A stretch of DNA of 29,074 nt from a virus, in the IMG/VR virus record IMGVR_UViG_3300019763_000074, positions 1 to 29,074 of that record. One strand, given 5' to 3'. Shown here piece by piece: positions 6,478 to 14,684 of this stretch (positions within the stretch are counted from its first letter, which is position 1; the number at the start of each line of letters is the position of its first letter). The notes below the pieces were generated by a model. It saw only the letters and a program-made list of their open reading frames with translations. It made no database searches and had not been told where the DNA came from. The position numbers and the translations under genes were made by a program.

Positions 6478-7773
6478 CTAAGGTAGGTTTTGTGCCGCTA
6501 CATTGATGTAGTAGTTTTCAGCACCAAAGATGTGTTGATGAATTGCATAACGACTCATCAAACCAACTGTTGGGTTGAAACTATCCTCAAACACAGCCTT
6601 GGAAACCAATAACTGAATGTAAGGAAGATAGATGATACCAGTATCATACTCACTTGGGCCTTTGTAACCAATTACAACATCATCTTTAGTTGCGAAAGTG
6701 TCACGATAAACAGTCATACGACCATCAAGTGAACCAATTTTAGCAACACCAGTTACAGCCGCAGTTACGTCAGTAGCAACTGGTTGGATTGTAAATGAAG
6801 ATGTTGTTTCAAGTGCTGCACAAATACTAGGTGCGGAAACAACAAAGTTACCAGCTCCACGACGAGTGTCAACTGCGATACGGTTAGCCTTACGAATCAA
6901 GAGGTTGTAGAAGTTACGATATTTCTCAGCTTCCCAACGACCATCAGCAGTAGCATAATCCCATGTAGTTGAAGAAGCGTTATTAGCAGATACACTTCTC
7001 ATTGTGTTGATAAGTTCACGGTCAATCTCTGCAGTGATTTCATATGCAAGAACGTCCATCATTTCTTCTTCAAGATCAAGACCATGCATTGCTTTCAAAT
7101 CCTGTGCAACCTCAAGTGACCAACGGCTTCTCAACTTACGAGTACCTGCTTCAACTTGAGCTTTTTCAACTGTCATGCTTAGTTCTTTGATTTGTTTACC
7201 ACTACCGATACCCAAACCACGATCACCAACACCCTCACCAGCTTGACCTTGTTGTAGATACCCATCAGCCGAAGTTGATGCTGCGGTATTAGAACCAAGT
7301 TCTTCACCAGAAATTGTATCCATAGCACGACTGTCTTGGTTATCACCAGTGTAATAAGGATCAATTGTGTTGTAACCTACTTCTGATCCAGTTTGACCAG
7401 CATACTCTTGGTCAGCACGGAAACGGAGTGCAAATGCAAGACCAACAGGACCAGTCATTGGCTGAACACCGACGATATCATGAGCGATTAACTCAGGAAA
7501 TGTACGACGAACCATTGGGATTGCAATTTTGTGAAATTCTGCATTGGAGTGATAGTTACCACTACCTGCATATTGATCATTACCAGCGTCAGGTGCGATG
7601 GTACCACCGATGCTTGATGTTTCGTTCATGCTTGGAGTCTTACCAGTTAAATAGTTCATCTGGTTTTCAAGCATAACCGCTGTTGCTCTTTTTACTTTGC
7701 GATTGGTAATTTCCTCACCTTCACAAAGAATTTCATCCCACTTAGTTGTGAGATTTTCTACGTATTTACTCAT
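6478..7773 (-). CDS. 23: Major capsid protein (gp23-like)
   Basis: 431 residues. Recognised as T4 gp23 class from the order of conserved segments: an N-terminal helical part ('RATAVMLENQMNYL'), 'RRTFPELIAHDIVGVQPMTGPVGLAFALRF', the long 'AQVEAGTRKLRSRWSLEVAQDLKAMHGLDLE' helix, the 'EITAEIDRELI' segment and 'IYLPYIQLLVSKAV' near the end. It is shorter than T4 gp23 (521 residues), as is usual for marine relatives. It forms the hexamers of the head, and the N-terminal part is probably removed by the gp21 protease. ATG 7773 has a strong AGGAGGA site. It is the last gene of the gp20-gp23 run and ends at a terminator. Confidence 0.96.
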   Translation of the reverse strand: MSKYVENLTTKWDEILCEGEEITNRKVKRATAVMLENQMNYLTGKTPSMNETSSIGGTIAPDAGNDQYAGSGNYHSNAEFHKIAIPMVRRTFPELIAHDIVGVQPMTGPVGLAFALRFRADQEYAGQTGSEVGYNTIDPYYTGDNQDSRAMDTISGEELGSNTAASTSADGYLQQGQAGEGVGDRGLGIGSGKQIKELSMTVEKAQVEAGTRKLRSRWSLEVAQDLKAMHGLDLEEEMMDVLAYEITAEIDRELINTMRSVSANNASSTTWDYATADGRWEAEKYRNFYNLLIRKANRIAVDTRRGAGNFVVSAPSICAALETTSSFTIQPVATDVTAAVTGVAKIGSLDGRMTVYRDTFATKDDVVIGYKGPSEYDTGIIYLPYIQLLVSKAVFEDSFNPTVGLMSRYAIHQHIFGAENYYINVAAQNLP

Positions 7774-7800
7774 TAGAATATTCCTCCTATTTTATTATGA

Positions 7801-8598
7801 TTAATCAAACTTGTTTTCACGAATCATTCTTTTCCATTCTTTCATCATTGGACTAGAACTCTCGCTAACTACTTGTGTTTCTTCTTCCGTAACAACTTCT
7901 GTAACCGAAGTTTGTGTTTCTTCTTCATTGATAATAGTTGATGTCTCGGTATCAACATCAGACTCAGCAATAACTTCTGAGGTTTCTGAACTAATTGATT
8001 CAAGAACAACATCAAATTTCTTTTCAATTTCTTCTTGACTTGAACCTTCAAGAATATTCATTACATTAGTTTTCTGACTTTCGGTTAGACCATCACACTT
8101 CTTACGGAGTAAAATATGTGTTGCCATTTCCTTAGCATCTTGTTCAAGTTGTAGTTTGGCACCAGTTGCCTCATTAACTTGATCACGTAATGATTGAATT
8201 TCACTTTTAGCTTCTTTCAACATACCTTTAACTTCTGTATCAAGTAGCCCTTCATCAATTGCAAGACGAACTTTGAATTGGTCAATGAGGTCTTCATATA
8301 ATTCACCCAAACGAGCATATCGTACGATTTTCTCAGGAATAACCATTTCTTCTTCCAGAATACTATCAACAAAGTTTGAAAATTTGGATGTTACATCCTC
8401 TTTATAATCCTCAAATTTTGTTTCAAATTCTTCTACAAGCTTTTCCTTCTCTACAACTAATTGTTCATCTACTTTACTTCCAACAAGTTCTTGTGACTTG
8501 GTTTCGATAATAGTAGTAAGCATTTCCTTGATTTCTGTTTGTTTGGATTCATCGATCTTCCCCACACCCAGCATTTCAAGAACCTTTTCAATATCCAT
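7801..8598 (-). CDS. 22: Prohead core scaffolding protein (gp22-like)
   Basis: 265 residues from ATG 8598 (MDIEKVLEMLGVGK), chosen because GGAGGA lies just upstream; the frame stays open to 8661. The protein is almost all helix and very rich in Glu, Lys and Gln ('EKLVEEFETKFEDYKEDV'), with an acidic Ser/Thr/Val/Glu-rich linker near the C-terminus and a short basic end (MKEWKRMIRENKFD). That composition and the gene position between protease and capsid fit gp22, the internal scaffold that is degraded during head maturation. There is no enzyme motif. The identification is by synteny plus composition. Confidence 0.88.
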   Translation of the reverse strand: MDIEKVLEMLGVGKIDESKQTEIKEMLTTIIETKSQELVGSKVDEQLVVEKEKLVEEFETKFEDYKEDVTSKFSNFVDSILEEEMVIPEKIVRYARLGELYEDLIDQFKVRLAIDEGLLDTEVKGMLKEAKSEIQSLRDQVNEATGAKLQLEQDAKEMATHILLRKKCDGLTESQKTNVMNILEGSSQEEIEKKFDVVLESISSETSEVIAESDVDTETSTIINEEETQTSVTEVVTEEETQVVSESSSPMMKEWKRMIRENKFD

Positions 8599-8651
8599 TC
8601 TGTGTTCCTCCTTCACTTTATTTTTAGGCAGTAAAACCTTTTTCTTACATA

Positions 8652-8659
8652 TATTTAGC
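8652..8659 (-). promoter_or_regulatory. Weak late-promoter-like box (GCTAAATA) before gp22
   Basis: GCTAAATA on the minus strand, 54 bases before ATG 8598, two bases off the T4 late consensus. It lies in the 131-base gap between gp21 and gp22, which otherwise shows no gene or hairpin that I can support. Confidence 0.25.
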
Positions 8660-8729
8660 AATATATTAAGTCATTTGCACCGACTATGAATATTACCTTT
8701 AATATCAACAGTTTATAATTGCGCGTTTC

Positions 8730-9359
8730 TTACAAGTTCTTCATTATTTTTTGGATATTTTCCATAATGTAATTGTAATACTCATCTTTTGCGTCACTCT
8801 CTGACATTATTTGTGAAACTTCATCTTTAACTTCTTGTTCAACATCTGAACCTAATTCCCAAGTCTTTCCTTCAAAAATGCCGTTAACCCACGACGGACC
8901 ATTTGATGGATCTGTTACTAAATCCCATGTAAGTAAATTATAATCTTCGTTAACAGTACCGTCTTCCGATACAGTTCCAAGACCTCTTGAAGAAATACCA
9001 ATCATCCCTTCTTTGACAAGAGTCTTTGCGATCTTACCTTGTGGTGTATCTAATATTTTTGCTTTCCCGTACAAGTCTTTCCCGTTCCATTCCAGTGATT
9101 CAACTTTGATGGCGATTTTGTCTGGATTAACTTCTGGGTTAGGTGGATGACCTAATTCACCCCACAGACATTTCTTTTCGATCTTTTCCATGATCTTGTC
9201 AACTTCACGTTTCATTGTAGATTCTTCGTACACACGGTTGTTATTGTTACGTCTATCGTATGAGGAGAAGATACCAGTTACATACAGATCTCCTCCCTTA
9301 CTAGATTCGTTAATTTCAATGTCGTGTGAACATTCTGTAATCAATAATCCTTTCTTCAT
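8730..9359 (-). CDS. 21: Prohead maturation protease (gp21-like)
   Basis: 209 residues from ATG 9359 (MKKGLLITECSH), preceded by GGGAG at good spacing; a GTG at 9368 is less likely. It belongs to the T4 gp21 / herpesvirus-assemblin-like serine protease fold. The active-site segments are 'GELGHPPNPEVNP' with His71 and 'GMIGISSRGLGTV' with Ser123/Ser124. 'WDLVTDPSNGPSW' follows, a conserved stretch of this family. It cleaves scaffold and capsid proteins during prohead maturation. It lies between the gp67-like core gene and gp22, the standard T4 order. Confidence 0.94.
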   Translation of the reverse strand: MKKGLLITECSHDIEINESSKGGDLYVTGIFSSYDRRNNNNRVYEESTMKREVDKIMEKIEKKCLWGELGHPPNPEVNPDKIAIKVESLEWNGKDLYGKAKILDTPQGKIAKTLVKEGMIGISSRGLGTVSEDGTVNEDYNLLTWDLVTDPSNGPSWVNGIFEGKTWELGSDVEQEVKDEVSQIMSESDAKDEYYNYIMENIQKIMKNL

Positions 9360-9372
9360 TTTATTCACTCCC

Positions 9373-9380
9373 TATTTATT
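9373..9380 (-). promoter_or_regulatory. Possible late promoter (AATAAATA) before gp21
   Basis: AATAAATA on the minus strand overlapping the stop of the gp67-like gene, 14 bases before the gp21 ATG at 9359. It differs from the T4 late consensus in one base. The leader would be only a few bases long, so its use is doubtful. Confidence 0.3.
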
Positions 9381-9594
9381 CAGAGTCTCCTTCACCACCA
9401 CCATCAACCTCAGTTTCGGTTTCAGTTGGTGTTTCTGTTGGAGGATCTAAATCTCGTTGTAAGTCTAGTTTCTCTTTAAAGTAATCGGTGACAGCACCGT
9501 GTATCTCTTGTTTTAGTGTATCCTTGGCACTTAAAAAATCATCATTTTCAAAATCATCCAAAGCACTCTTAATTTTTTTATCATCTACTGGCAT
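9376..9594 (-). CDS. 67: Prohead core protein (gp67-like)
   Basis: 72 residues, highly acidic. A helical N-terminal half (KIKSALDDFENDDFLSAKD...FKEKLDL) is followed by a Pro/Thr/Glu tail and a Gly/Glu end. T4 gp67 is a small acidic internal core protein encoded exactly here, between portal and protease, and is cleaved to internal peptides. The sequence is too simple for a family call on its own. The assignment is by synteny, size and composition. Confidence 0.72.
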   Translation of the reverse strand: MPVDDKKIKSALDDFENDDFLSAKDTLKQEIHGAVTDYFKEKLDLQRDLDPPTETPTETETEVDGGGEGDSE

Positions 9595-9626
9595 TTCACA
9601 TTCTCCTTGTCACATATTTAATTTAT

Positions 9627-11201
9627 TTAAAATCCGAACCCACCCTCATCATCAGGTAACAATTCTTTGTCTTTCTTAAATCCTTCAGCATTCGCTTGAA
9701 TATCATCATCAGTCCATTTCAAGAACTTCTTTTGTAAATAGTATTTAGAAAATTCTTCATTATTTGATAATGAATTGTAGTTATTAAAACTTGTTTCTAA
9801 TAATCCTTGTCTCATATGATCCCTGTATTGATTAGGGGATGTCATTGTCATACGCAATTTATCTTCATCAAGTCCGTATTGTTTCTTTAATCCTTTTAAA
9901 TCCAAGTGAACTAAGAACATATTTAACAGTTCCCAACAGAATCTTGTTTGTTGTCTCTCAAGAAACTTAGCCCATTTGATTTCATCACGGGTTATTTCTC
10001 CCATTTGACCTGATCCAAAGAGTATGTCACCCTCTGTACGGTCTTGTAATGATGATACCCTTGACATAGGATACTTCAACGCCTTATACATCTTACGTTG
10101 GAAATAATACAAGTCATCCAATTCAGCAAAACCAGATGGGTTACCACCAACAGAATCAACCTGTGAACCACGACCATCAGCAGACTGAGGCAAGAAAAAG
10201 TTTTCTAGTATTGAGAACACTTCTGGATCGTGTGTCAATTTACCTGTCTGTGAATCATATGTTTGTTTCTTGGTAAACTTCTGTTTAATTTTTTCTACAT
10301 ACTTCATTGCCTTATCCTTAGGCATATTTCCAGTATCAATACGGAATACAAACCTTTCAGGGGCACGAATCATTCTGTAAATAACGACAGATGTTTCTAA
10401 CAATCTCAGATTATTATATGGTTGTTTAACCTTCTCTAAGTAACCAAGAAAGTCACGTTTCGTGTCACCTTGATATCCATAGTGAACTAATGATATTTGG
10501 TCAGGATAAAAGACAATAATATTAGGGTCTTTCTTCGCATCCTCAACTGTAGGTGGTTTTTGTCTTGGCTTTAATGACAAATACTGGTAATATGCCAGTG
10601 TATTGCCCGTCATAGGGTCATATTCAAAATCCATAGTTTCACATGGTAATTTCTTAATATCTATGATACCTTGTTTTGGTCTGTTCTTATTAATAACGTG
10701 TTCAAAATAAACCTTACCATCAACAAAATAACTGTACATCAAATCCCACATTTTCCATTTGATCTTTAGTTTTTTGTAGAATAGTTCATTAAACTCATGG
10801 TGAATATTTTTTGCAATATTGGAATTAGATGATAGTTCGTCATCAGTAATTTCAAGTTTTAATAGTTTTCCTTCGTAATCTTCTTGTGTTGACTCCATAG
10901 TGGCATCTTCAATAACATCAGAAACCTCTGGATACTGAGACATTTCACGGTAATATTTGAGTCGATCCAATTCACTTTGGAACGATTGATTAACGTATGT
11001 CTTATAGAAATTATTAAACCCAAGGGAGTTGTACTGTCCCTGTAAAAGAAAGTCAATGTCCTCAAGACCTTCACCTTGTTTCGCTTTCTTTGTGGTTTCA
11101 CGTTCCTTTTTTGGTCTAAATGATTCAATGTGCTCGTCAATCCTTTTCATAGGTTGTTCGTACATTTCACCTAAACCGAACCATTTTCTTTTCTTTTCCA
11201 T
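9627..11201 (-). CDS. 20: Portal vertex protein (gp20-like)
   Basis: 524 residues, the size of T4 gp20. Recognisable portal segments are 'YREMSQYPEVSDVIEDATMES' near the N-terminus, 'SYFVDGKVYFEHVI', 'LRLLETSVVIYRMIRAPERFVFRID', 'AMKYVEKIKQKFTKK', 'DDLYYFQRKMYKALKYPMSRV' and 'EITRDEIKWAKFLERQQTRF'. It forms the twelve-subunit ring through which DNA is packaged and starts the head assembly run gp20-67-21-22-23. ATG 11201 has TTGGAGAT upstream and an exact late promoter at 11226-11233, so the head module has its own transcript start although the operon before it has no visible terminator. Confidence 0.96.
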   Translation of the reverse strand: MEKKRKWFGLGEMYEQPMKRIDEHIESFRPKKERETTKKAKQGEGLEDIDFLLQGQYNSLGFNNFYKTYVNQSFQSELDRLKYYREMSQYPEVSDVIEDATMESTQEDYEGKLLKLEITDDELSSNSNIAKNIHHEFNELFYKKLKIKWKMWDLMYSYFVDGKVYFEHVINKNRPKQGIIDIKKLPCETMDFEYDPMTGNTLAYYQYLSLKPRQKPPTVEDAKKDPNIIVFYPDQISLVHYGYQGDTKRDFLGYLEKVKQPYNNLRLLETSVVIYRMIRAPERFVFRIDTGNMPKDKAMKYVEKIKQKFTKKQTYDSQTGKLTHDPEVFSILENFFLPQSADGRGSQVDSVGGNPSGFAELDDLYYFQRKMYKALKYPMSRVSSLQDRTEGDILFGSGQMGEITRDEIKWAKFLERQQTRFCWELLNMFLVHLDLKGLKKQYGLDEDKLRMTMTSPNQYRDHMRQGLLETSFNNYNSLSNNEEFSKYYLQKKFLKWTDDDIQANAEGFKKDKELLPDDEGGFGF

Positions 11202-11225
11202 ATAATCTCCAAGTGTATTCTCTAT

Positions 11226-11233
11226 TATTTATA
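11226..11233 (-). promoter_or_regulatory. T4-type late promoter TATAAATA before portal gene
   Basis: An exact TATAAATA on the minus strand, 25 bases before ATG 11201. It overlaps the last codons of the deacetylase gene upstream. It marks the start of the head module transcript. Confidence 0.75.
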
Positions 11234-11783
11234 TATTTTCTACTGGTATTCTTTCCTTTCCGAAAAAAAGATCTATTCCTTCCCTCGTTAGTAGTTGTTT
11301 ATATACAAAAAAGTTTTCATTAAAAGGGAAACAAAAACTAGAAATGTTAATGTTATGGGAACGGAAACTGTTCATCATACACTCACATTCATCTTTCGCT
11401 TTATTGTAACCATCCACAACCTTTTTATATTTTATTTTTGGATGGGTGTGACTGTGACCACCTATGAAACAATTATCTGTGTTATATAGTTCTTTGATCT
11501 GTGACCATTTCATATAATTTGATCTGTCGTTATCTTCTCTATATCGTCTGTGTGATTCGGAACAAGAAACAACATCTTTATTCTGTTCTATATATAATGG
11601 ACATACGATATCCGTGGTAATAAAAAAATATAATGGCTTGTTATATTTTAAAAAGTGTGAGATATTAGTATACTGAGAGTAGAGTCCATCGTCAAATGTG
11701 ATGATATCAAAATCCGACAAATCTTTTGATAAAACATCATCGGTCACCTCATGTATCATTACAACTTTTAACATATCCTCCAC
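11229..11783 (-). CDS. Polysaccharide deacetylase (NodB-like)
   Basis: 184 residues from GTG 11783; ATG 11774 (MLKVVMIHEV) is an alternative with a GGAGG that lies very close. It has the NodB fold of carbohydrate esterase family 4. Motif 1 is TFDDG (29-33) with both Asp, and motif 2 is HSHTHP (110-115), giving the metal-binding His110 and His114. It would remove N- or O-acetyl groups from a sugar chain or sugar nucleotide. No signal peptide is seen, so it acts in the cytoplasm, unlike cell-wall deacetylases. It is the last gene of the 21-gene operon, overlaps the PIG-L gene, and gives that pathway a second deacetylase of unrelated fold. The substrate is unknown. Confidence 0.85.
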   Translation of the reverse strand: MEDMLKVVMIHEVTDDVLSKDLSDFDIITFDDGLYSQYTNISHFLKYNKPLYFFITTDIVCPLYIEQNKDVVSCSESHRRYREDNDRSNYMKWSQIKELYNTDNCFIGGHSHTHPKIKYKKVVDGYNKAKDECECMMNSFRSHNINISSFCFPFNENFFVYKQLLTREGIDLFFGKERIPVENI

Positions 11784-12394
11784 ACATCCCTCAATAATTC
11801 AATATAACCTATTCCATATAATATACCGTCACCACGATTAACATTCCTTATACCAATAAGAGAATTTGGTTTATACCCATCATCACACAACTCAGTTTGA
11901 TATAAACAACACATTTCAATTTTCTCATTAATCACCCCTGTTATATCAACAGCAATATTGAATGTATCATCACCTGAACTACAAGGTATCTTAAATTCTT
12001 GTAAAACTTTAACATTAGATTTATAAGGTCTACATGCGATACGAGTTGCTTTTGATGTTATAACATGATCTTGGTGTATATCACTAATACTATTTGTTAT
12101 AACTCTTTCTGGTTCAAACTTATCAATTTCTTCTTTAATTTGATCTGATAATACATGCAATGGTTTATCAGGTAACGATAAATCATCGTAACCCAATACA
12201 CTACAACTACACCCCAATTTATTCATGTTATTCATAAAAGATGTCTGTCGTTCTATCTTATTTTCAATATCCCTTCCGTTACAAATGGATAACACCTTCA
12301 CTTGTGTTGGATCTTCTTGACACAATCTTATAAGTGTCCCACCTAATCCAAATGACTCATCATCCATGTGTGATACCACTACTAAAGTTTTCAT
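11768..12394 (-). CDS. PIG-L / LmbE family deacetylase
   Basis: 208 residues. The zinc-binding motif SHMDDE (8-13) replaces the usual AHPDDE, keeping His9, Asp11, Asp12 and Glu13. The second metal site is HQDH (107-110), preceded by 'VITNSISD'. The family removes N-acetyl groups from GlcNAc-type sugars, as in GPI-anchor, mycothiol and bacillithiol synthesis and in some antibiotics. The exact substrate here is unknown. The start overlaps the epimerase gene by four bases (ATGA). The ATG 12394 start gives the canonical N-terminus MKTLVVVSHMDDE. Confidence 0.9.
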   Translation of the reverse strand: MKTLVVVSHMDDESFGLGGTLIRLCQEDPTQVKVLSICNGRDIENKIERQTSFMNNMNKLGCSCSVLGYDDLSLPDKPLHVLSDQIKEEIDKFEPERVITNSISDIHQDHVITSKATRIACRPYKSNVKVLQEFKIPCSSGDDTFNIAVDITGVINEKIEMCCLYQTELCDDGYKPNSLIGIRNVNRGDGILYGIGYIELLRDVWRIC

Positions 12395-13308
12395 ATGTTT
12401 TTAAAAATATCCTCTAAACTATATTTACATTCATAATATTGTTTAATCTTGTTGGTGTTGGGATACCTGACGAATATCTCACCGAAGTTTTCATGAGTGG
12501 TCGGTTCGTATCGTATACTTGATTTCGATTCTAGTGTTCCAATACAAATATCAGCCAGTTCTTTTATGGTACACTTATTTTTGTCGTTACCGATATTATA
12601 GATCTCACCATCATGTTTTTTGTCAATAAGAATTTTTAACATATCAACAGCATCCCGTATGTCACAGAAACTCCTAATCTGTGTACCAGAACCATTAATT
12701 ATTAAATCAGATCCTCTTTTTGCACTCCGTACAAACCTTGGTACCACATGACCGTAATATGGTAGTTGTGTTGGACCTACTATATTAAAGAACCTTACGA
12801 TGGTGCTAGGGAATGTATAAGACCGAATCATAAACTCTGACATGAGTTTAGAACACGCATAACCACCTCTAATTTTATATGGTGATAATATCTCTAACTT
12901 GTCTGTCTCCACAGAACCACTAACAAACTTTGTCTCACCGTAAACCTCTGATGTACTTGCGAAAATTACCTTCTTCTGGTACAATTCAAATAAAGGAAAT
13001 AAATGATTACTGATATTTATGTTGTTTTGTAATGTGATATTTGGATTTGATTGTATCAAATCAACACCTATACTTGCTGCAAAATGATATACAAGATCAC
13101 ACTCTTGTATTAACCGTTCTGCTTCAATATTAGAATAATCAGAAGTGTCACCTAAATGTATATTGTGACATTTGATACAAGGATCAATGTTTGACTGTTC
13201 ACCTGTGGAAAAATTATCTATTAATACAACATCATGTCCATCATCCAATAGTGATTTTGATAATGAACTTCCAATAAACCCAGCACCACCAGTAATAAGT
13301 ATTTTCAT
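12391..13308 (-). CDS. NAD-dependent sugar-nucleotide epimerase/dehydratase (extended SDR)
   Basis: 305 residues, full length for the family. The Rossmann motif is GGAGFIG (7-13), with 'DNFSTG' after the second strand binding the NAD ribose. The catalytic Ser/Thr region is 'FASTSEVYG' (116-124), and YxxxK is Tyr150-Lys154 (YACSK). Later segments 'VRFFNIVGPTQ' and 'RSFCDIRDAVDML' are typical of UDP-glucose 4-epimerases and related enzymes of nucleotide-sugar synthesis. The exact reaction cannot be told from sequence. It overlaps its neighbours on both sides by four bases and follows a shorter relative. Confidence 0.93.
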   Translation of the reverse strand: MKILITGGAGFIGSSLSKSLLDDGHDVVLIDNFSTGEQSNIDPCIKCHNIHLGDTSDYSNIEAERLIQECDLVYHFAASIGVDLIQSNPNITLQNNINISNHLFPLFELYQKKVIFASTSEVYGETKFVSGSVETDKLEILSPYKIRGGYACSKLMSEFMIRSYTFPSTIVRFFNIVGPTQLPYYGHVVPRFVRSAKRGSDLIINGSGTQIRSFCDIRDAVDMLKILIDKKHDGEIYNIGNDKNKCTIKELADICIGTLESKSSIRYEPTTHENFGEIFVRYPNTNKIKQYYECKYSLEDIFKNI

Positions 13309-13874
13309 TTAATATATCTTTCCTTTATTTGAGATATTGTATTTTTACTGTAATCACCAGTATACTGTAATGTACCGTATTCGTCAATATTAGATAAGAA
13401 CCATTTTTTGAAAACTTCTATGTCTATATATTCAATCTCGTTTTCATAATCATTGATATCAACTTCATTCATTCTTAATTGTTTCATAAGACCTTTTGTT
13501 CTTTTCTCCCCATAAACTCTAGGGATACGATAGATCAAATGGTTGTCAGTAAGACCTTGTATATAACGTTCAAAGAATAATTTGTATATACCATAATCAT
13601 TATCTGGATGTTCTGCTGCCTCTGAGCTGGCGAATATAAATTTCGCATCGTTATATATGGATTGTTTGAGTATTGATATACTATAATTAACCATAGAAAA
13701 TGCCATGTTACTCTTATTTTCAAATTCATACTTATCATTGGGGCTAGCAAAATGTATTACAGTGTCAATGTTGTAATATTGTTTACCGAAATCATAGTGT
13801 ATAATTTCTCCTTCCAATTCATCAAGACAATGTGATAGAAGGAACCCTTTTTCACCAGAAACTAAATATCTCAT
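13305..13874 (-). CDS. Short SDR-type epimerase/dehydratase-like protein
   Basis: 189 residues. The N-terminus keeps a GxxGxxx nucleotide-binding loop (GEKGFLL, 7-13), 'TVIHFASP' (38-45), a catalytic-like 'IFASSEA' (80-86) and YxxxK at Tyr94-Lys98 (YGIYK). It is about 110 residues shorter than a standard extended SDR, lacking much of the C-terminal substrate domain. It may be a reduced reductase working with the full-length enzyme at 12391-13308. An active site appears present, so it need not be a remnant. ATG 13874 has GGAG upstream. Confidence 0.78.
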   Translation of the reverse strand: MRYLVSGEKGFLLSHCLDELEGEIIHYDFGKQYYNIDTVIHFASPNDKYEFENKSNMAFSMVNYSISILKQSIYNDAKFIFASSEAAEHPDNDYGIYKLFFERYIQGLTDNHLIYRIPRVYGEKRTKGLMKQLRMNEVDINDYENEIEYIDIEVFKKWFLSNIDEYGTLQYTGDYSKNTISQIKERYIK

Positions 13875-13889
13875 ATATACTCCGACGCA

Positions 13890-14684
13890 CTATCTCCCCA
13901 TATGATTAATGAAAGATAATATTCTATTTTTGATTATGGGTGTTAGTGAACCAAAATCATACAACCCATTTTGTATGAAATAGTTGTGTCTCATTTTACA
14001 GTAAGTTATAAAATCACAGTAAAACTCAGTGATGTTATTGTATTGTGTTAATCTAGGATATATATAAGATTCAACAAACAACTTAAATTCCGATATATCT
14101 GATACATCAAACCGTGACTTCTTGTATGGACGTTCAATGAACCATTCATATAAAAATGAATCATATCTATGTCTACTCTCAACCATAAAAATAGAATCCA
14201 AATCCATCATCAACAGGTTAGATCCATCGTCATATATATTTGTAGGATTCGTATCACAGTGAACCAATATACAATCATCTTTGTCATAATATGAAGTGTT
14301 ATCACCAAACATCACATAATATTTATTTGACGTGTTTATATGGTTTATATGTTCTGTTACAATATCAAAGAATATTAATGTTTGATAGGGGGTGATGGTT
14401 GGTACAGTAATATTAGGTATGTATTCATATTTCGTGACTAGAATATTATCGTGAACTGTTATATCATAAGGTGTTAATAATACTTTACTATTTTCTAACA
14501 TCAACAGAGAATATAACTCTTCTATGTATTTAAGATGTGATAAGTCATTGAAATGTAACAACTGAACATATACATCAATATCTCCTGTAATTACAGCAGA
14601 AGACTTATCCCATGTATCATTAGAACCTATACATAAATCATACGACATGTTTGGATATAACTTCTCCAACACATCAACAAACAT
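13890..14684 (-). CDS. Kinase-fold phosphotransferase (choline/aminoglycoside kinase-like)
   Basis: 264 residues. The recognisable part is the catalytic loop 'ILVHCDTNPTNIYDDGSNLLMMDLDS', with the Brenner-type HxDxxxxN (His142, Asp144, Asn149) and the metal-binding Asp161 or Asp163. The N-terminal lobe is divergent. This fold phosphorylates small alcohols such as sugars, choline or aminoglycosides. In this context a sugar or sugar-alcohol kinase is likely. It starts one base inside the transketolase C-half stop (TAATG), so the two are probably coupled. The substrate is unknown. Confidence 0.75.
   Translation of the reverse strand: MFVDVLEKLYPNMSYDLCIGSNDTWDKSSAVITGDIDVYVQLLHFNDLSHLKYIEELYSLLMLENSKVLLTPYDITVHDNILVTKYEYIPNITVPTITPYQTLIFFDIVTEHINHINTSNKYYVMFGDNTSYYDKDDCILVHCDTNPTNIYDDGSNLLMMDLDSIFMVESRHRYDSFLYEWFIERPYKKSRFDVSDISEFKLFVESYIYPRLTQYNNITEFYCDFITYCKMRHNYFIQNGLYDFGSLTPIIKNRILSFINHMGR

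Noticed and set aside
7365-7676. Plus-strand frame of 103 codons opposite gp23
   Set aside because: It lies wholly antisense to a highly conserved capsid gene, has no ribosome-binding site that I can see, and its translation is rich in His/Gln without any motif.
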